Assembly (NCBI GenBank): GCA_027604665.1
Contig: JADGIZ010000111.1
Coordinates: forward strand, 1-25,344
Direction of reading: 5' to 3'
DNA: 25,344 nucleotides
Origin: Polyrhizophydium stewartii
Lineage: Eukaryota > Chytridiomycota > Chytridiomycetes > Rhizophydiales
The notes under the pieces are model-generated. The model saw only the letters and a list, made by a program, of their open reading frames with translations. It was not told where the DNA came from and searched no databases. The position numbers and the translations under genes were made by a program. Of this stretch, positions 11,307-19,851 are shown piece after piece; the stretch's first letter is position 1, and the number at the start of each line of letters is the position of its first letter.

Positions 11307-11391
11307 CGCGCGGGCACGGCCGTTTTTCTTCGCGAGGACTGGCAGCGACAGGCGCGTTTTTTCGGCGCTTCCACCCTCACAACCACCCAGA

Positions 11392-11945
11392 ATGGCCCAC
11401 GACGCAGTCTACAACTCCCACCCCCGCAAGTTCGGCAAGGGCTCCCGCGAGTGGTGCGTGCCCCGCCGCCAGCACGCTGCGCTGCGGCCGCCGTGAAACC
11501 GCAGCCGCCTCGAGAGCGAGCGCACATCGCGCCTCGCGGCGACACCCCTCGGCCGGACCTGCCGTCTCGAGGCGATGGACGGCCGCATGCGGCGCAGAGC
11601 CTCTCTGGACGCTCTGGCCGCTCTGGCGTCGCGGCTGCGCGGAGGCCGCAGTGCGCAAGCTCGCCGGGCCAATGGCGCTGACAACCCTGCCCCTGCGACG
11701 CCGTGCGGCATCGCAACGACAACAGCCGCGTCTGCGCCCACCGCGCCGGTCTGATCCGCAAGTACAACCTGATGATCTGCCGCCAGTGCTTCCGCGAGTA
11801 CGCCTCGGACATCGGCTTCATCAAGGTGCCTGCGCCTTGTCTGCGGCGTCTCGGGCGCTGCCGGATGCCCGCCGCACACTCTCTGCTGGTTGCTGACACC
11901 GAGCCCTCTGATGCGGCGCTTTTTGTGTGCTGCAGTCGCGCTAAG
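11392..11945 (+). CDS. RPS29: 40S ribosomal protein S29 (uS14)
   Basis: Small zinc-binding protein of the 40S head, near the decoding site. Exons: 11392-11453, 11726-11825, 11937-11945. They join in phase to exactly 56 residues, the usual family length: [20 protein letters not shown], then [36 protein letters not shown]. The four zinc cysteines (CxxC at 21/24 and 39/42) are present. The first junction splits the first cysteine codon (TG|C), and only this junction restores CRVC. Introns are 272 nt (GTGCGT donor) and 111 nt (GTGCCT donor, CTGCAG acceptor). The last exon encodes only Ser-Arg-stop. A poly(A) signal follows at 12063. Confidence 0.97.
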
Positions 11946-12062
11946 TGTGCACCTGGGCCACCGGCCGTCGCGGACAAGTGCGTGCCTGTGCTGGGCGTTG
12001 CAGGAACAGCATCCGGAGCGCTGTCGCGCGCGCACGCGGCTGCCGCGGCTGCCAAGCCCGTC

Positions 12063-12068
12063 AATAAA
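12063..12068 (+). terminator. AATAAA poly(A) signal of RPS29
   Basis: A canonical AATAAA lies 118 bp after the RPS29 stop codon and just before the converging bZIP gene's 3' end. The two genes' 3' UTRs probably meet or overlap here. Confidence 0.6.
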
Positions 12069-12161
12069 CTGTTGATTACGGGACCAAATCACGAACGGGA
12101 ATGTGTGCTCTATTGCGTTTGGAGGCTGCCGCGATGCCTCGTAGCACCACCGGCGGGGGTG

Positions 12162-13662
12162 TCATTTGTTGGCGGCGGGCATATGGGTGGGCGGCTTGGG
12201 CATGGTCGTTGCCGGATACAGCCTCTTGCCGCCGCCGCACGTGCAAGCCTCGCTGATGGCGGCCATGCGGCGTCGGAGTTCGATAACCTCGTCGTGCAGC
12301 TTCTTGTTGACCGCCTGCAGATGTAAATTGTGCTGCATCACCTCGTGTGACTGCGCCTCGAGCTGCTGCATCCACGCCTTCTTCTTCTGGCGGCACTTGT
12401 GTGCTGGCGGCCAGGTGTGTGTCAGCATCGCTGGGGTGGCAGTGGCGCTCGGCGAGGCACTCACCAGCGAGGCGGTTGCGCTCCAGCAGGCGGCGACGCC
12501 GCTCGTCTGGGTCGGCCTCGCTGCTTGCATCAAGTTCGCGCGCACCTTGGAATGCCGTGCTCTCGACGGCCACAGTAGCCTCGGCAGCCGGGGCAGCCCC
12601 ATCACGGCCCGGCCCGGCCGTCTCGCCTCTGACGCGCTCGGGCGTCTGACGCGACAAGGCCGTGCCGGCAATCTCGCTTGGCAGACCGGCTGCGCCTGCT
12701 TGCCCGCCAAAGCCCGGGCCGCGATCGTAAGCGAGGAGGGACCGCACAAATTGGGCGTGATTGTGCGTGCCGGACGGTCCGCGCTCATCGCTGCGCTGGA
12801 TATCGGGGCTGTCGGAGCGCGAACGCTTGGGAGGGCCAGCCGTAATACTCTGGTCGACGGGACGCAGCGAGTCGTGATCTATGCGCGCTTGGTAGACGTT
12901 TGTCTGCGGGGCCGCCGCAATCACATGCCGATCGGACGTGCTTACTTGACCGTGAAGCAGGCCAGGCGTCGCGAGGATCGGAGCCCGCAGAGCTGGTATG
13001 CGCGGGCCTTGTGTCGGCAGCGATTCGGCCTGGTATGACATCGACTGCGACAGGCTGCGCTTGACCGGCGCTGCAGCCGCCAAAGGCGCGGCAGAGTGTG
13101 TGTTGTACTCGAGACGCTGAGCGTCGCCCCCCATCGGCGTGTGGCTTGTTTGCTGCGCCAGGTATGGGAGCGGATGGGGGGAATACTGGGGAGCGGCGCT
13201 CGGGTGCTCCGTGCGGCTGAGACCGGCTTGCTGGAAGTCCGTTCGGAGGCCGTGCTGGGTCGGGTCGTACGCACGCACTTGGCCAAGCGGCTCGCGCTGA
13301 TGGGCAGACCAGTGGCCGTGTGGCGGAGCAAGCGGACCGGGCAGCGGGCCGTGATGCGCCGTGGGTCTCGGCGTTGGGGTATAGGGGAGCCTGGGGCCGT
13401 GATGCGCGGTCTGGCCAACGTCGTCACCGAGGCGACGTGGACGAGCAGTGAAGTCGCTGCCATCGCCTATATTCAGAGTGCCACAGCGGCTATCGCGCGC
13501 CACGACGCCGGCATGGGCGGCGCTCGCAGCGTCACCAGCTGCGACCACATGCTGGCGGAGAACAGCTCCGTCCAACGTGCGGGACGATGTTGACGGACCG
13601 GCTTCAGCGGTTTGATAGTTTCCTCTAGGATCGTAGGCAGACGGGAAGGCGTGGTGAGACAT
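12162..13662 (-). CDS. bZIP transcription factor, ATF/CREB (Atf1/ATF2) type
   Basis: Nuclear DNA-binding regulator. Exons (minus): 13662-12465 and 12403-12162, joined across a 61-nt intron (GTGAGT donor, CCAG acceptor) to give 479 residues. Residues 1 to ~370 are low-complexity, rich in Ser, Pro, His, Gln and Ala. The C-terminus holds a clean bZIP: basic region [20 protein letters not shown], with the ATF-type RNRxAAxKCRQKKK core, followed by a zipper with L-V-L-L-L at heptad positions (QQL, EV, LHL, KKL, IEL). After it comes a short tail with CTCGGGKRL. The intron falls inside the basic region (RLA|A), so splicing is needed for a working DNA-binding domain. ATG 13660-13662 (MSHHAFPS) is the first in-frame ATG; the frame stays open upstream without one. 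Target genes cannot be told. It is divergent from MDE1. Confidence 0.9.
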
Positions 13663-14085
13663 GCGGGAGATTGGGGCAAGTTGTGTTGGCGGACAAGCGA
13701 GTTGATATTGCGGCGTCGATCTACCACGCCTCCGTATCGGTTGAAGATTGATATTCGAATATGAGCGCTGAACCGGGCCTTTGCGTCGAGGCCTGCTGTG
13801 AGGTTCTGGGGCAATGTGAAGTTGGGGTCCGAGCAGATGCAGCTTCTTCGGCACCTCGACGGTGTGCCGAGGCCAGACGACCGGTGATGGGGGGTGGAGT
13901 TGTTTAGTGCGCTAGCCGAGATCCTTCAGCAAACACAGATGCCGCCTGGGATGACTGGAGCACGCGCCGAACCGCAGCGCGGAGATGCGCGTCGCGGACC
14001 TCACGCCTTTCGAGCAGCCGCGATGCGCCGGTTTCTGGCGCAGGACATATTTTTGGCTCGCGGCCATGAAAGGCAGCCTTCGACC
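13663..14085. promoter_or_regulatory. Divergent upstream region of bZIP gene and MDE1
   Basis: About 420 bp lie between the bZIP ATG and the candidate MDE1 start. Both 5' UTRs and promoters should be here. I see no CCAAT or TATA box that stands out and no supported coding sequence. The MDE1 first exon may lie near its right end. Confidence 0.4.
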
Positions 14086-15371
14086 ATGACGAGGCGCACG
14101 GAGGTGCGGGAGCCGCGCGGCGGGCGTCTGCCCGCATCCAGCGCACTGCACACCACTGCCGTGCGTGCGTGGTAGCGGCGCATCGCTGACGTGGCATTCG
14201 CGGACGCCGCGCCGTTGCATGGACTGCCTTGGCCGTCGAGCAGAAGCGGAAGCAGGACACGACGACGACGACGACGACGCAGGTCGCCAAGCGCACCAAG
14301 GACCTGTGGAAGTCGGACGACCCGGAGCACCCGGTCAACCTGATCCCGGAGCTGTGCCGCCTGTTCTACACCCTCGGCTGGGTCACGGGCACCGGCGGCG
14401 GCATCACCATGAAGAAGGAGTGCGTGCTCGGTTGGGCTTTTGGGCCTGAAGCGACGGGCGGCGTGCTCGTCGGGCTGCTGTCGCAAGACGGGCCAGGCGG
14501 CCTGCCTCGTCCCGCCGGCCCACACACAGCCAGCACGCGCACGCCCGCTGCACCTCGGCCCCCGCGCGAGGCATCGCAGGCTGACCTGCAGCTTCGCCTC
14601 ATCCTTCTCCCGCGCGCCGACGCAGCGGCCTTATCTACATCGCCCCCTCGGGCGTCCAGAAGGAGCGCCTCGAGTCCGTGCACATGTTCATCCTGACGCC
14701 CGAGAAGGAGGTGATTGCGTCGCCGCCCAGGGAGATGTCGCTCAAGCAGTCGCAGTGCACGCCGCTCTTCTTCAACGCATACGACATGCGCAACGCCGGC
14801 GCCTGCATCCACACGCACTCGCAAAACGCCGTCATGGCCACGCTGCTGTACGACAAGGAGTTTGTCATCACGCACCAGGAGATGATCAAGGGCATCCGCC
14901 GCGGGTCGACGTCGACCAACTACAAGTACTACGACAAGCTTGTTGTGCCCATCATCGAGAACACGGCCGAGGAGGAGGATCTCAAGGACCGCATGGCCGC
15001 CGCCATGGCTGCGTATCCCGAGAGCAACGCCGTGCTCGTTCGGTGCGTTTGGCCGTCCGATGTGATCTTCCATTGCCGCCGCTGCCGATGCTGACCCACT
15101 CGCGCACGACCCGCAGCCGCCATGGCGTGTATGTCTGGGGCGAGAACTGGCAAAAAGGTGCTTTGGTGGATGCCCGTTGTGCTTCTTGGTCTGAAGCTCC
15201 CGCTGACCGCTGCTTCTGGCCTATGAACCGACCAAACCTGCAACAGCCAAGTCGATGACCGAATGCTTCGACTATCTCTTTGAGATTGCCGTCAAGATGA
15301 AGTCGCACGGCATGGACCCGTCGCTCGTGCCCAAGGACAGCGAATATGCCCACCACCACCACCAGCACTAA
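14086..15371 (+). CDS. MDE1: Methylthioribulose-1-phosphate dehydratase (MtnB/APIP family)
   Basis: Class II aldolase-fold zinc enzyme of the methionine salvage pathway in the cytosol. It dehydrates 5-methylthioribulose-1-phosphate. Sure exons: (14244 or before)-14419, 14626-15042, 15117-15157, 15247-15371. Family landmarks are [44 protein letters not shown], zinc ligands in [10 protein letters not shown] and in [13 protein letters not shown], and the catalytic Glu in [12 protein letters not shown]. The C-terminus ends in a short natural His-rich tail (AHHHHQH). No ATG opens the core reading frame: it has a stop near 14186 and then only TTG. A short first exon is therefore likely; one candidate is ATG 14086-14103 (MTRRTE) spliced from a GTGCGG donor to an acceptor near 14243, giving about 258 residues (human 242). 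That start is speculative; the enzyme identity is firm. The exon near 14257-14278 holds an ACG (Thr) repeat. Confidence 0.9.
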
Positions 15372-15510
15372 CCGCCCCGGCGATGCGACGTAATCGCTCT
15401 GACTCCGTTCCTCTCTGCCCACCCACCACTCAGCATCTTGAATAACATCAACGGCATGCCACCCGCCGCTCGTGTGTTTGCTTTGGGCTTTGCCGCGCAG
15501 CGAGCCATCA

Positions 15511-16467
15511 ATGCCGGCGACGCTCGCGCATCCAACATCCGCCTCGTCGCGTCCCAACGACGTGCCGCCGAACCTCGTGCGGTCGCTGACGACGGGGCTC
15601 GTCGTGCAGCACGCGCTGCTGCTCGTGGACCTGCTCCTGACCATGTTTGCCGAGCTGCAGCTGCACACGCTGTTTATCGTCATTGTGCTGTACATGTGAG
15701 CCCCGACGTCGCCGACGCAGCGCCAACACCCGCACATCTCACACCGTCTCACACACACACACGCGCCGACGCCGTGTCCGCATGCGCACGCCGGCGCACG
15801 CATCGTTGCGCCGCAGCCTGCAGCTGCTCTTCATCATCACCAACATCATCCTGCTCTACTTCCGTTTCGCCCACACGTTTGCCTTCAAGGCGGGCATGAT
15901 CCATGTCATGGTGCGCGAGTTCTGGCCAACGTTTGCCGTCACGGGCATCTACTTTGTCATCGCTGCGGCCTACCGCGCGACAGGCGTGGTGTGCTCCTCG
16001 CCTCCTGCGCTCGCAATCCAGGATATCGACTGACCTTGCGCCGTGCAGCTCAACGCCATCCCCTGCAACAACAAGCCATGCGAGTTCTACAAGACGCAGG
16101 GCTTTATCAACTGGATGGTCGCCTTTCGTGTTGGTGGGTGCCTGCGAGGGTCGGACCCGTGCGATGCGCGAGCGCGGGACAAACTGGCTGCTTGGTTGAT
16201 CGAGGATCGAAGCAACGAGCACCAAAGATCACTTGCTGACACCCCCCTCTGGGCTCGACGCAGCCGGGCTGGGATACTACCACGTCATGCATCGCGCCTT
16301 GGTTCAGATCTGCGATCCTCGGTGCGCACCCGCAGCCTCATGAGCTGGCAGCCGGCTGAAAACGAGCTCGCCCCGCCAAACATATCTATCCAGCTTACGC
16401 GCACCATTTATACCTCTTTCGCAGATACTACTGCGCGTGCGACTGGATCCGCAAGCGTATGAGGTGA
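15511..16467 (+). CDS. TMEM138: Transmembrane protein 138 (ciliary transition-zone protein)
   Basis: Four-pass membrane protein of the cilium base; its human orthologue is a Joubert-syndrome gene needed for ciliary protein delivery. Exons: 15511-15695, 15817-15985, 16049-16133, 16264-16321, 16425-16467. All phases agree, giving 179 residues (human 162). Membrane segments are visible at ALLLVDLLLTMFAELQLHTL, LLFIITNIILLYF and FAVTGIYFVIAAAY, plus a weaker one after NWMVAFRVAGLGYY. Family landmarks are RFAHTFAFKAGMIHVM (human FFNTFVFQAGLVN) and the end ALVQICDPRYYCACDWIRKR (human end includes RLGDPHFY). The second intron donor may be three bases later. The start is the first in-frame ATG. It lies 139 bp after MDE1 in the same direction. 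This is a strong hint that the organism builds a flagellum. Confidence 0.85.
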
Positions 16468-16827
16468 GACAGCCGAGCAGCCAAGTCAACCAGCAAGGAT
16501 AGGAAATGAAGACTGTATTTCAAGCAGAATGGGCATGCTGGTGGGTGTGTGTGTGGTTTCAGGTGTGTTGTGCTTATGATTGGGACGGGAGGAAGGGAGT
16601 GAGTGGGATTGGACAGTCCATCATCGTCGCCACGAGCATTTCCTTGGTCGGTGCGGAGTGCCTGCCCGCCTCGTAGCCGCGGCATCTGCACAGGCAAGCA
16701 TCAATGCAAGCGCTGTAAGGAAAAAAAAAATCAAATAATGCAATGCAGTGGAAATAGAATGGCAGCATGCTTGTAGATGAGACGTCACGCAGCGAGGCTG
16801 TATACCAGCTGAGCACTTGCGAGCCAA
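16468..16827. other. Convergent 3' region between TMEM138 and RRN3
   Basis: A 360-bp non-coding stretch between two facing stop codons. It is less GC-rich than the rest and holds a run of ten A (about 16721-16730). It should contain both 3' UTRs. I see no AATAAA on either strand. A near-CRE sequence (GACGTCAC around 16792) is probably chance. Confidence 0.5.
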
Positions 16828-18458
16828 TCAGCCCAACGACGTGCTCATGGGATCGTTGGCGCGTCTGTCATCGTCGTCGTCGTCTCCAAGACCTCCGCCA
16901 AGACCGTCGGCCTCGTCGTCCGAGTCAAACTCAATGTCGTGCGTGCTGTGGCTGTCGACCTCGCTGTCGACATTGTTCTCGTCCGAGCCCTGCCACTCCT
17001 GGTACAGCGGCGCAATGTACCCGCGCGAGCGAGGCAGCGTCAGCGGGTCAAACGGGAAGAACGAGTCGAGCCGCTCAATCACGGCGTACGACAGGTCCTG
17101 CACAGATCCGCCGATGCCGCTGAAGCTCGACTGCGACGCCGTGCGCGCCATGTCCGGCACGATGCCCGGCTGCGACGGGGTCTGCGTGCCGCTGGACACG
17201 CCACCGCCCGCCGCGGCCGCAGCAGCCGCCGCCGCACTGCCGCCAATGAGCGGGAAGCAGTACATGATGTTGAGCGAGTGCATGATCTTGGCAAACTCTT
17301 GCGCAATCGGCTCCGAGCACACCTTGAGCGGCGCGAACCGCGACAGCAGCACGCGCTGGAAGCCTTTGAGCTCGGCGGGCATCTGGCCCACGAGCAGCGT
17401 GTCGCCAACGACCATGAGCTCGCGCCAGCGGAAGCAGAACACGTACAGGATCGCCTGCACGGCCGAGTAGAACACGCCAAAGCGGTCGACCTGGATGCGC
17501 GAGCCCATGGCTGCCTCGTTCGAGTCGAGGTAGTTTTGCACAAACTGATTCAGCAGGCGCAGGCAGAGCCGCACGGACTCGATCTCGACAAACTTGGCGC
17601 GCGACACAAAGCTGCCCAGATACGCGGCCGCAGAGATGCGGATCACGGCCGGCGACGACACCTCGCTTAGGCGCGAGATGAGCAGGCCCATCATGTCGCC
17701 CGGGAAGTCGCGGCTGAGCGAGCACAGGTAAAAGAGGAGAAACTGCGTGCAGCGCAGCCGGTGCGTCGGGATCATGATGCGGTCAAAGATATCCAAGAAG
17801 ACGTGGAAGAGCGACGTGAGCTCGCCAGCGCCCGAGCGCTCGCTGGCTTGGTGCACCTCGTGGATGTACTGGAACAGCAGCGATAGAAGCGCATCAAGCT
17901 TCTCGACCATGGTCTTGATGTCCGACGTGATGGGCGTGAAGCCACCCTCGTGGTCCGAGTCGTCGCTGTCGCTGTCGCTGTCGCGGCCATGTTCGCCCTC
18001 GTCGCCGTCGCCGTCGTGTGCAGCGCGAGACCCCGCGACGTGAGCGGCACCGCCGCTGGTCTCGCCCTGCGGTGACGAGGCTCCCATGTCGAGATCGTCC
18101 ATCGAAAACACCGTCTCCTGGATCGCCTCGAGCTCCTCCTCGTCCAGCTCCTCGATCTCAATCTGGATGTCGACGTCAATTTGCACAATGCCCTCGACAA
18201 TGACGCCCAGGATTTGGTTGCGCAGCACCGGCGCATACTGCGCTATCCGCAACAGACTGCGCACATAGTAGACCTGCGTCTCAATGTCCTGCGACTTGTG
18301 CGGGAAGTTGACCTTGAGAATGTCGACGAGGAACGACGGGCCCGTGGGCACGAGCCTCAGGATGCGCTCGAGCGCCGTGTGCGTGCGCTCAAAGAGCATC
18401 GAGGGCATCATGCGCGGATTCTGCCGCACACCTGGGAGGGTGCACACGGCGCATCATC

Positions 18459-18499
<41 letters not shown>

Positions 18500-19783
18500 G
18501 AGCGAGATCGAGGCGGCAGCAAGAGCATGAGCATCATGCGCAACGACGCGGGGGCGACGCACACAGCAGCATTGCCAAACACCAAGGCAGCGGGCGAGCC
18601 AAACACACCGTTGCGGAGATGCTGCACAAGCGTCTTGGCGACGGGGCCAACGTAGACGGCGTGCGCCGACACCAAGTTCTCGAGAAAGTGGCAGTATGTC
18701 TGTACAAAGAGGGCGTCCTGGCCGAGCCAGTCGATGGCGAGCACGGCGAGGATGAGCGACTGGAAGCCCGCCGACAGCTGTGAGACGTTGAGCGTCAGGG
18801 ACGCGAGGTAGAGCCGGATCTGGTCAGCCGTGAGGGCGCCCTTGTCCGTGGGCCGCTTGGCCAGGAGCTCGACGAGCGAGTGGTAGAGCACGGTCTTGCC
18901 CTGCGAGATGCGCATGCGCAGAGCGGGGACAGGGGCCGACTGCAGCGTGAGCACACGGCCGCAGCGGGGCCGGCCGAGGCGACCGGCGCACCTTTGCCTT
19001 GGACGACACGGCCGATGAGACAAAGTGCGCGACGGACGCCTGGTCCGAGTGGTTCGTGGGCGAGCGATCGCCGAGGACGGGCGCAGACGCCGCGCGCGAG
19101 AGCCTGCGCGGGTAGGCGGCCGCATGCGCCGGCGCCAGCGCCAGCGCCGGCGCCTGCGTGGCCGGCCGCTGCGACGACGACGACGACGCAGCGCCGGATA
19201 GAGAATCACCTCCCGCGGCCGCAGCGGCATCGTCGTCGTCGTCGCGGGCGGCGACCGCACTGCCGCCCACCGAGAAGCGCACCTTCTTGAAGCTCGCCGT
19301 GCGCTCGAGCGCTGGCGGCGGCGCGGCGCCGATCGGCAGGTGCGGCATCGATGCCGACGGCAGAGCCGAAGCGCCGAGCGGACGGGCGTCGTCGGACGTG
19401 CTAGCCCTGCGCGCCATGGACGCCGTCTCCGCCGCTGCCGCGGTGGCGGCCGCCAGCGCCGGGGCGCCTGGCTGTGACGAATTCTGCCGGTGCTGGTGCT
19501 GGTGCAGCGCAGCCAGCGCGGCGAGGGACCCGGCGGCCGCCGCATGCCCGGCCCGGGGCGACGCCGGAGTCGACCGCGACCCCGCCAACGGCGCTGCAGC
19601 GGCGCTGGCATCGGCCGCCTTGACGGGCGAGCCGCCGCGCGGCCTCGATCCCAGGCGGGGGGATGCTGGTGCAGAAGCAATCGCGCCACCCGCCGCCAGC
19701 ACCTCTGCGGCCGCAGCCCTCGCGGCCGCAGCGCCTGCCCTGCCCGATCCAGCGGTGCCTCTGTCGGCGTTGCTTGTCGCCAT
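16828..19783 (-). CDS. RRN3: RNA polymerase I initiation factor Rrn3/TIF-IA
   Basis: Bridges Pol I to the core factor at rDNA promoters; acts in the nucleolus and is the growth-controlled switch for rRNA synthesis. Exons (minus): 19783-18992, 18939-18609, 18431-16828, giving 908 residues. The HEAT-repeat fold is well matched: ALTADQIRLYLASLTLNVSQ, DWLGQDALFVQTYCHFLENL, FLVDILKVNFPHKSQDIETQ, VYYVRSLLRIAQYAPVLRNQ, then QIDVDIQIEIEELDEEELEA. Next come a long acidic Ser/Asp loop (DSDSDSDDSDHEGG), DIFDRIMIPTHRLRCTQFLL, FLLFYLCSLSRDFPGDMMG, ISAAAYLGSFVSRAKFVEIE and FFPFDPLTLPRSRGYIAPLY. The acidic tail ends EFDSDDEADG. The first exon is a 264-residue Ala/Ser/Pro-rich extension not typical of the family (usual length ~600-650). 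ATG 19781-19783 precedes MATSNADRG. Introns are 52 and 177 nt; the second carries a CTG repeat. Shares a 68-bp promoter with the gene to its right. Confidence 0.95.
18460..18498. repeat. (CAG)13 trinucleotide repeat in RRN3 intron 2
   Basis: Thirteen perfect CAG units on the plus strand, so the RRN3 transcript carries (CUG)13. It lies within the intron at 18432-18608, about 28 bases before the acceptor, in the branch-point/polypyrimidine zone. Confidence 0.97.
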
Positions 19784-19851
19784 CGGTCGCAGACAAAAAA
19801 AAAAAGAACGAGAGAAAGCCGAGGGCGGTCTTGCCGACACGATTTGACTCG
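19784..19851. promoter_or_regulatory. 68-bp bidirectional promoter, RRN3 / axonemal repeat gene
   Basis: Only 68 bp separate the two divergent ATGs. The stretch contains an A11 tract (about 19794-19804) and a purine-rich AGAACGAGAGAAAG segment. No TATA or CCAAT box is seen. 5' UTRs must be very short, or transcription starts inside the neighbouring gene. Confidence 0.55.

Larger units (their letters stand above)
10467..11391. other. Intergenic region between nucleotidyltransferase and RPS29 (5' regions of both)
   Basis: This 925-bp stretch has no coding sequence I can support. It should hold the two divergent 5' UTRs and promoters. Near RPS29 there is a reversed CCAAT box (ATTGG at 11302-11306, about 85 bp before the ATG), followed by T-rich tracts (around 11322-11330 and 11357-11362) and a pyrimidine-rich leader, as expected for a ribosomal protein gene. 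A 17-bp direct repeat lies at 11205-11240. Open frames crossing the region are long only because the DNA is GC-rich. Confidence 0.5.

Noticed and set aside
10396..11496. Plus-strand open frame (about 366 codons) running into RPS29 in the same frame
   Set aside because: RPS29 has its usual length from its own ATG, and the upstream part is low-complexity with no domain. The shared frame is chance in a GC-rich leader.
13663..13854. Upstream extension of the bZIP protein
   Set aside because: The frame is open to 13854 but starts with GTG, not ATG. The first ATG is at 13662, so the extension is probably 5' UTR.
16740..16830. Near-CRE GACGTCAC around 16792
   Set aside because: It lies in the RRN3 3' UTR, not near any promoter, and differs from the full palindrome by one base.
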